Below, piece after piece: positions 59,622 to 64,000 of a stretch of DNA of 64,000 bases. Position 1 is the first letter of the stretch. Each line of letters opens with the position of its first letter. The position numbers and the translations under genes were made by a program. The notes beneath the pieces were generated by a model. The model was not told where the DNA came from, made no database searches, and saw only the letters and a program-made list of their open reading frames with translations. The DNA is from Malus domestica (taxonomy: Eukaryota; Streptophyta; Magnoliopsida; Rosales; Rosaceae): contig NC_091675.1 in the NCBI RefSeq assembly GCF_042453785.1, positions 5,158,501-5,222,500 on the forward strand, written 5' to 3'.

Positions 59622-60630
59622 TGTTGTTGTAATCGAACCGTACAGCTGATCCTTCATTTTTTTGCTGCATTATTTGGATTCTGACCTTTTTTATCTACTT
59701 AATTTGATGTTTGTGTGCTGTTTATTGCCTTTTTCTGAATCCAATTTTCTTATTAATTTTTTTTTTTATTAATGTGCTTTTGTGTTTCAATGATCTTGAA
59801 GCTTCCCCCTTTTAACACCATTTCTGGTTTTTCAACATTCACACGGATTTGCCCACGATTGCTTCTTTTATGTTCCATCAAATTATATATTTGATTCGCC
59901 TATGAAGTTTTCGTCTTTGTTGCGTACATATTTATCCAACCAAAACCAAAAATATTGTATTTGATGAGAAAGGCCAGTTTAGGCTATTAAATTCCAACCA
60001 GTTTGTCATTTTAAGCTATTTAATTGCAACAATCTTGCTGGTTGCTTTCTGAAGCAAGGTCTCTTCTATGTAGATGCATCAAAACCATACGCATACTGGT
60101 TTCAGGCAAGGACTCCGGGCGCTTCAGGACGACTCTTGCATCGCCCGAACGATGGAAATTTCCTTTTCTTCGACGAGGATCGTTGGGCAAAAAACAAGAT
60201 TGAATATCCTATCCTTGGAACTGAAAAAAAAACAAGAGAAGCTTAGACATGAAGCAATGCTTCATCTCGTATTGGCGCAAGCCATCGTCAAGGAACAGAG
60301 CAAAAAGCCATATGGTCTAAAGCAATCACGTATAACACGAGCACTGTGTGACATGTAAAGACTAAAGTCGCAACGATAAAAGGCGCAGTTCATGTTCGTT
60401 TCGAAAAAGAAGAAAAGAAAAAGGAAAGGGGAATCTGCAACAAAACGAAAAGAAAAAGAAGTTCCAAATTTCAAATGAAAAGACTATCAGTTTGATGGAT
60501 AATGTCGTCTCCTTTAAAACGAACATGTAATTGGAGGACGATCACTATTACCGTGTTTTGCTGACTTCCTTGCTGGAACTGTTGGTATCTTTATCTCAAG
60601 CTCCGGTACCTATCTTGGGCGTCAATTCTT
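59622..60630. other. Convergent intergenic region between VFB and MPDU1-like genes
   Basis: Probably holds both 3' UTRs. A + strand open frame at 60074-60358 (94 codons, Lys/Gln-rich and helical in part) is unlike any family I know and is probably chance. Confidence 0.45.
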
Positions 60631-63310
60631 CTACTCTGTTTTCTTCTCCTTCTCAGCACGCGGCTTTGCCTTTTGGTATATAAGTATCTGACTCAGGAGG
60701 GTGAAATTTGTCGCAATTCCAATTACGGAGCCCAACACAACTAGCAAAGGATTAAGGAGAAGCAAATGAATGAATACATATGTGCACACATCAAACTCAA
60801 AGAACTTAATAGTAACATCATTGCACTTATTTTAGCGTCTTTTTTTGGTTATGCAAACAAACACTAGTCATGATCATCTTCGATGGGGAACTTAATTTTG
60901 TCGGTCATTTAAGGGGACGAGAAAGAAAACTAGCGGTAATTAGGTTCTGATGCGCAAACCTGATAACTTGCTACTTCTACACAGACTGACTACGAATTCA
61001 AACGACTGACTACGAAAACAAGAATAACTTTTTTGCTGAGCTAATATTTCGAAAATAAATGCAACTCATGTGATAGACAAGAAAAAAGGATACCACTTTT
61101 GGGTGCTTGTTCTTGGATGCTGGTGAAAACTCTCACTGCAAAAGAAAGTTAAGAAATTTGAGAGTCGGCTGAAATATATCAATTATACTCTACGCCTATA
61201 GGCCCTTCTAATAGTTTGACTTACCCATGGAACCTGCAAAATTCATTAAGTTCGTTAAGAAGCTAAGCTCCCCTGTACTTTTATTCTGCGCAAGAAATTG
61301 TAAGCAGCATCAGAAATGTAGCTAAAACAGGTTAAGATTACCAAAAGAACTGAATGTTGATGAAGTAGGAGATTAAATGGACTGGTTACCATGCCAGAGA
61401 TAGTGCAAACTCAGATTTACAACTTTGGGCAAGCAGTCTAACCATCGATGTTCACATCAATAAAGAGAACTAGACAAACATATAAATTAAATCCAACTTA
61501 CAGAAAAGTTCGCCCATATCTGTGGGATCTTGGCACCAAGGAAGATTGCATGCTGGGATGCCTGTATCAGATTGTTTCCACATTAGTACATATAGATAAA
61601 AGAAATGATTATATTCACACGTAAAAATAGCTGAGCACGAAAATGAATACAGGACAAGGCAAGAAAGAGAAGTGCTTGTAGTGCCAATAGTTTATAGGTC
61701 GGCCTGTGAAATTGGCTACTTACATATAGAGCTTCAAAGAGAACAGGATCAACTTGGCCAGCTAATACGGTTGGTGCTATGGCACAATATCTGGAAAACC
61801 ATCATATTAAGGAAGAAGTTGACCACATTTTCTCACTTATACAGAATGAAAGATAAAAAGGTCGTACCCAGTGCACAAGGCTCCCACTTTACGCAGGGTC
61901 TGGGAGAGGTGAATGTAGAATGAAAGATAAGGAGAAAAAAAAAAAAAAAAAAACCAAGGGTTAAGTGATTCTCAAGCAAGGATACAGTAATGCCGTGATC
62001 GCTGTTCTGGTACCCATAGGTCGGGAGTAATAATAGATAATGGCAATCAATATTAGAGCTGAAAAAGTGAAACATGACAAACTGTGTTAAATCCTGTGAG
62101 TGCCATAATTAGTTCTCCTAACGATACAAATTTGCAATCGACATGAACCCAGGGTTCACAACTCTACAGGTGAAAATCATCATCCTAATCTACAAACCCA
62201 ATTTTTTTTTTTTTTTAACAAACAATATTATCTACACTAAGGGAGAGGGGGTGGGCTTAGCCTCACAATGGGCTACCAATAAAGTGGTTCAAATTCGTCT
62301 TTGGTGAGAATTGAACCTAAGACTTCTCACTTACAAGTGACGAGGAATACCATTAGACCATAATACTAAGTGGCACAAACCAGAATTATTTGTTTGCCAC
62401 ATAACTTAAAGTTCCTGTGACAGGTAAATCACATATGGCTAATCTGATCAAACTAACTCGCTCAACCGTCAAAATCATGTTTTTGTACCTCTATTTTCAC
62501 CCTCACATCTCTATGAAGCAATCCCCGGAAATACGTTATTGACATAAAAGTACAAGAAGCCTTTGAAATACCTTGGATCAAAAGAAAGGCCAATTCCCCA
62601 TAAGCTGAGAATGGAAGCCCCTTATGAAGGCAATACGCCAGAGCAATGGTGTAACCAACAACTTCAAGCTCAAAAGAGATAATACTAAGACCTCTGACAC
62701 TTCCATGTTGCAAAATTTTTATTATCTGCAATCAAAGAACAAAAGCATCACACCGTGTACAATGCCAAAATGCAAATTCAAATTAGTACATAACACGATG
62801 CAACGTCTTACAATACGATATGCAGGTATTTAATTACCGGTTTCGTGTTTAACAATGAATTGGAGTGATTAAACATAAAATAGATAGCCTAGTGACTATA
62901 GGTTCAGGAAAAAAATATAAAAATCCAGAAAACTCAAATCTTTGGTTTCTTTGCTGGGAAAATGGATGTGGGTTTAGTCCAGAATCCAAATTCGGAGCAT
63001 AAAACCCCTTCAAACTCATTTACCGATGGTACCCACATCACAGATCTGCCTTGTGTTCTAATAACATACAACAATTTCAACAGAGATTGTGAAAGAAAAC
63101 AAAAGGCGATTGCTTTAGCAAATTAACGACGATAGCGACCTAAAGGGAAAGGCAAGAACGTGCCTGAGGGAGTTTGACGGTGGTGGAGGCGGCGACGATG
63201 GCGTAACCGAGGAGCTTGGAAACAAGGGGCAGCAAGCAATCTTTGTTGGGGAAGTGGCCGTCGCCGAGAGCCCCCAAGGCGCAGCTGAAATCGATTCCTA
63301 GGACCTTCAT
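60631..63310 (-). CDS. MPDU1: Mannose-P-dolichol utilization defect 1 (MPDU1/Lec35) homolog, PQ-loop protein
   Basis: Eight exons on the minus strand: 63310-63164, 62725-62572, 62058-61986, 61790-61724, 61561-61502, 61285-61225, 61135-61094 and 60740-60631. Their lengths total 714 bp, so 237 aa, the usual family length, and all phases agree. Family role: an ER membrane protein needed for the use of Man-P-dolichol and Glc-P-dolichol in N-glycan and GPI-anchor assembly. Seen: [13 protein letters not shown] start, [20 protein letters not shown], the first PQ-loop VKLPQIIKI (Pro-Gln at 48-49), [46 protein letters not shown], the second PQ-loop [11 protein letters not shown] (Pro-Gln near 160), [22 protein letters not shown] and a Lys/Glu-rich tail. 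About seven membrane spans are expected. Intron 1 starts with GC, not GT (CAG|GCACGT). Introns 2 and 3 each hold a SINE-derived insertion. Confidence 0.93.
61857..61916 (-). mobile_element. 5'-truncated Au-type SINE fragment (60 bp) in MPDU1 intron 3
   Basis: It matches the 3' third of the SINE at 53231-53396, from GTCGTACCCAGTGCACAAGG to GGGAGAGGTGAATGT, and is flanked by a 14-bp target duplication AGAATGAAAGATAA at 61843-61856 and 61917-61930. A target duplication around a truncated 3' end shows aborted reverse transcription at insertion rather than later deletion. It has the same orientation as the host gene. Confidence 0.85.
62201..62374 (-). mobile_element. tRNA-derived SINE in MPDU1 intron 2
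   Basis: On the minus strand it starts GCCACTTAGTATTATGGTCT (with a box A-like TGGTCTAATGG), has a box B-like GGTTCAATTCTC, then GCCCATTGTGAGGCTAAGCC, and ends GATAATATTGTTTGTTAAA plus an A-run. The flanks share ACAAACC (62192-62198 and 62375-62381), a probable target duplication. It differs from the Au family and matches relics at 5308 and 20985. Same orientation as the host gene. Confidence 0.7.
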
Positions 63311-64000
63311 CGCTGCGTCAAATCAATGGAGATCCTTTGCTGTTTTATCACTCCTCCAAAACTCGAGCTTTGTATGTCGAATGGAGATCCTTTGTTATGC
63401 TATGACTTTTTTGTACCTGCACTATTTTTACCGACGCGCGTACTCCAAGCATATTATGATCTTTCTCAATCTCAAATTCGGTAATTTGCGAATAGTAATT
63501 AGTTTACAAAGTTCATATTAATTTGATTTAAGTTCGTTTTAGTTTACAAAGTTCTATATATAAAATATAAAAAAATGTGAAGTACCGATTTAGTCTCTAA
63601 ATTATCACCTCAGAGAAAGTTAGGTCATTGCATTATTTTTTCGGTAAAATAAGTCCATAGATTCATTACAAATTGCTAATTTCATCTATACAATTATATT
63701 CAAAGCTATTTTATCCAATTTTTCGTCAACTTAAGTTACACGACACACTTTAGAGTGTAATACTATTATTTTCTTGTCTATAAGCCCTTAACATTTCATA
63801 TAGATTGCGAATTTAATGTCTAATTTACCCTAAAAAATTAACTTACATTATTTCCTTATGAAAAACTATCAATTTATCCTCCAAAGTTAACTCTATACAC
63901 TATTTCTTTATGAAAAACTACCAATCTACCCTCCAATATGTATCACATGCAAGTAACGTAACTTAAATTGACGAAAAATTGAATATAGTAGTTTCGAATA
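63311..64000. other. Upstream flank of the MPDU1-like gene
   Basis: The first 100-150 bp should include its promoter. The remainder is AT-rich, with a short imperfect tandem repeat at about 63855-63935 containing TTATGAAAAACTA and CTACCCTCCAA-like words. No gene is seen to the window end. Confidence 0.4.

Noticed and set aside
60074..60358. 94-codon + strand frame between VFB and MPDU1
   Set aside because: No recognisable family, no start or splice context, and located where two 3' UTRs converge.
62462..62571. Continuation of MPDU1 exon 2 frame into the following intron
   Set aside because: The frame runs past a good GT donor and loses family similarity; the true next exon ([12 protein letters not shown]) is at 62058-61986.
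1..64000. CRISPR arrays, operons or bacterial-type gene clusters
   Set aside because: The window is plant nuclear DNA with spliced genes; the tandem repeats are satellites and transposon parts.

Overview
This is a stretch of plant nuclear genome. Genes have several exons with GT-AG introns, intergenic DNA is AT-rich, and the window holds an LTR retrotransposon, tRNA-derived SINEs and many MITEs. Protein and repeat content fits a woody eudicot, and the SINE and MITE families look Rosaceae-like (apple or pear). That taxon is inference.

Seven protein-coding loci can be supported by reading splice sites: (1) a tandem pair of SGNH/DUF303 (SASA-domain) carbohydrate esterase genes at 2348-4623 and 6020-7314, both +, the second carrying a frameshift in exon 1; (2) a tandemly duplicated small hydrophilic protein gene at about 10.0-11.5 kb (+), where only the second copy has a credible first exon; (3) a four-exon isoaspartyl peptidase/L-asparaginase at 15574-13514 (-), complete at 325 aa; (4) a four-exon D3-type cyclin at 45306-43836 (-), 376 aa; (5) a three-exon DCL-like chloroplast protein at 56878-54256 (-), 211 aa, whose last exon lies beyond a 1.9-kb intron; (6) a single-exon VFB-type F-box/LRR gene at 58020-59621 (+), 533 aa; (7) an eight-exon MPDU1-like PQ-loop protein of dolichol-linked sugar use at 63310-60631 (-), 237 aa, whose first intron starts with GC instead of GT.

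The rest is intergenic DNA built from mobile elements. A complete Ty1/copia element lies at 35058-39869. Its two 295-bp LTRs are identical by eye, it has a 5-bp target duplication, and its gag-pol frame is open, so the insertion is recent. Other elements are three 184-197 bp Mutator-type MITEs with 9-bp target duplications, a 951-bp Mutator-like element inside one arm of a local duplication whose other arm keeps the empty site, a PIF/Harbinger-like element, a TIR element containing a satellite array of about seven 345-bp units, several foldback MITEs, and tRNA-derived SINEs including one full-length and one 60-bp truncated Au-type copy.

The genes do not form a pathway or cluster; they are ordinary housekeeping and regulatory plant genes lying side by side. 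I found no evidence of a new multi-gene system. The most informative observations are genome-dynamic: recent copia insertion, the natural empty site, the satellite inside a transposon, decay of tandem gene copies, the GC-AG intron, and a duplicated E2F-motif block upstream of the cyclin gene.
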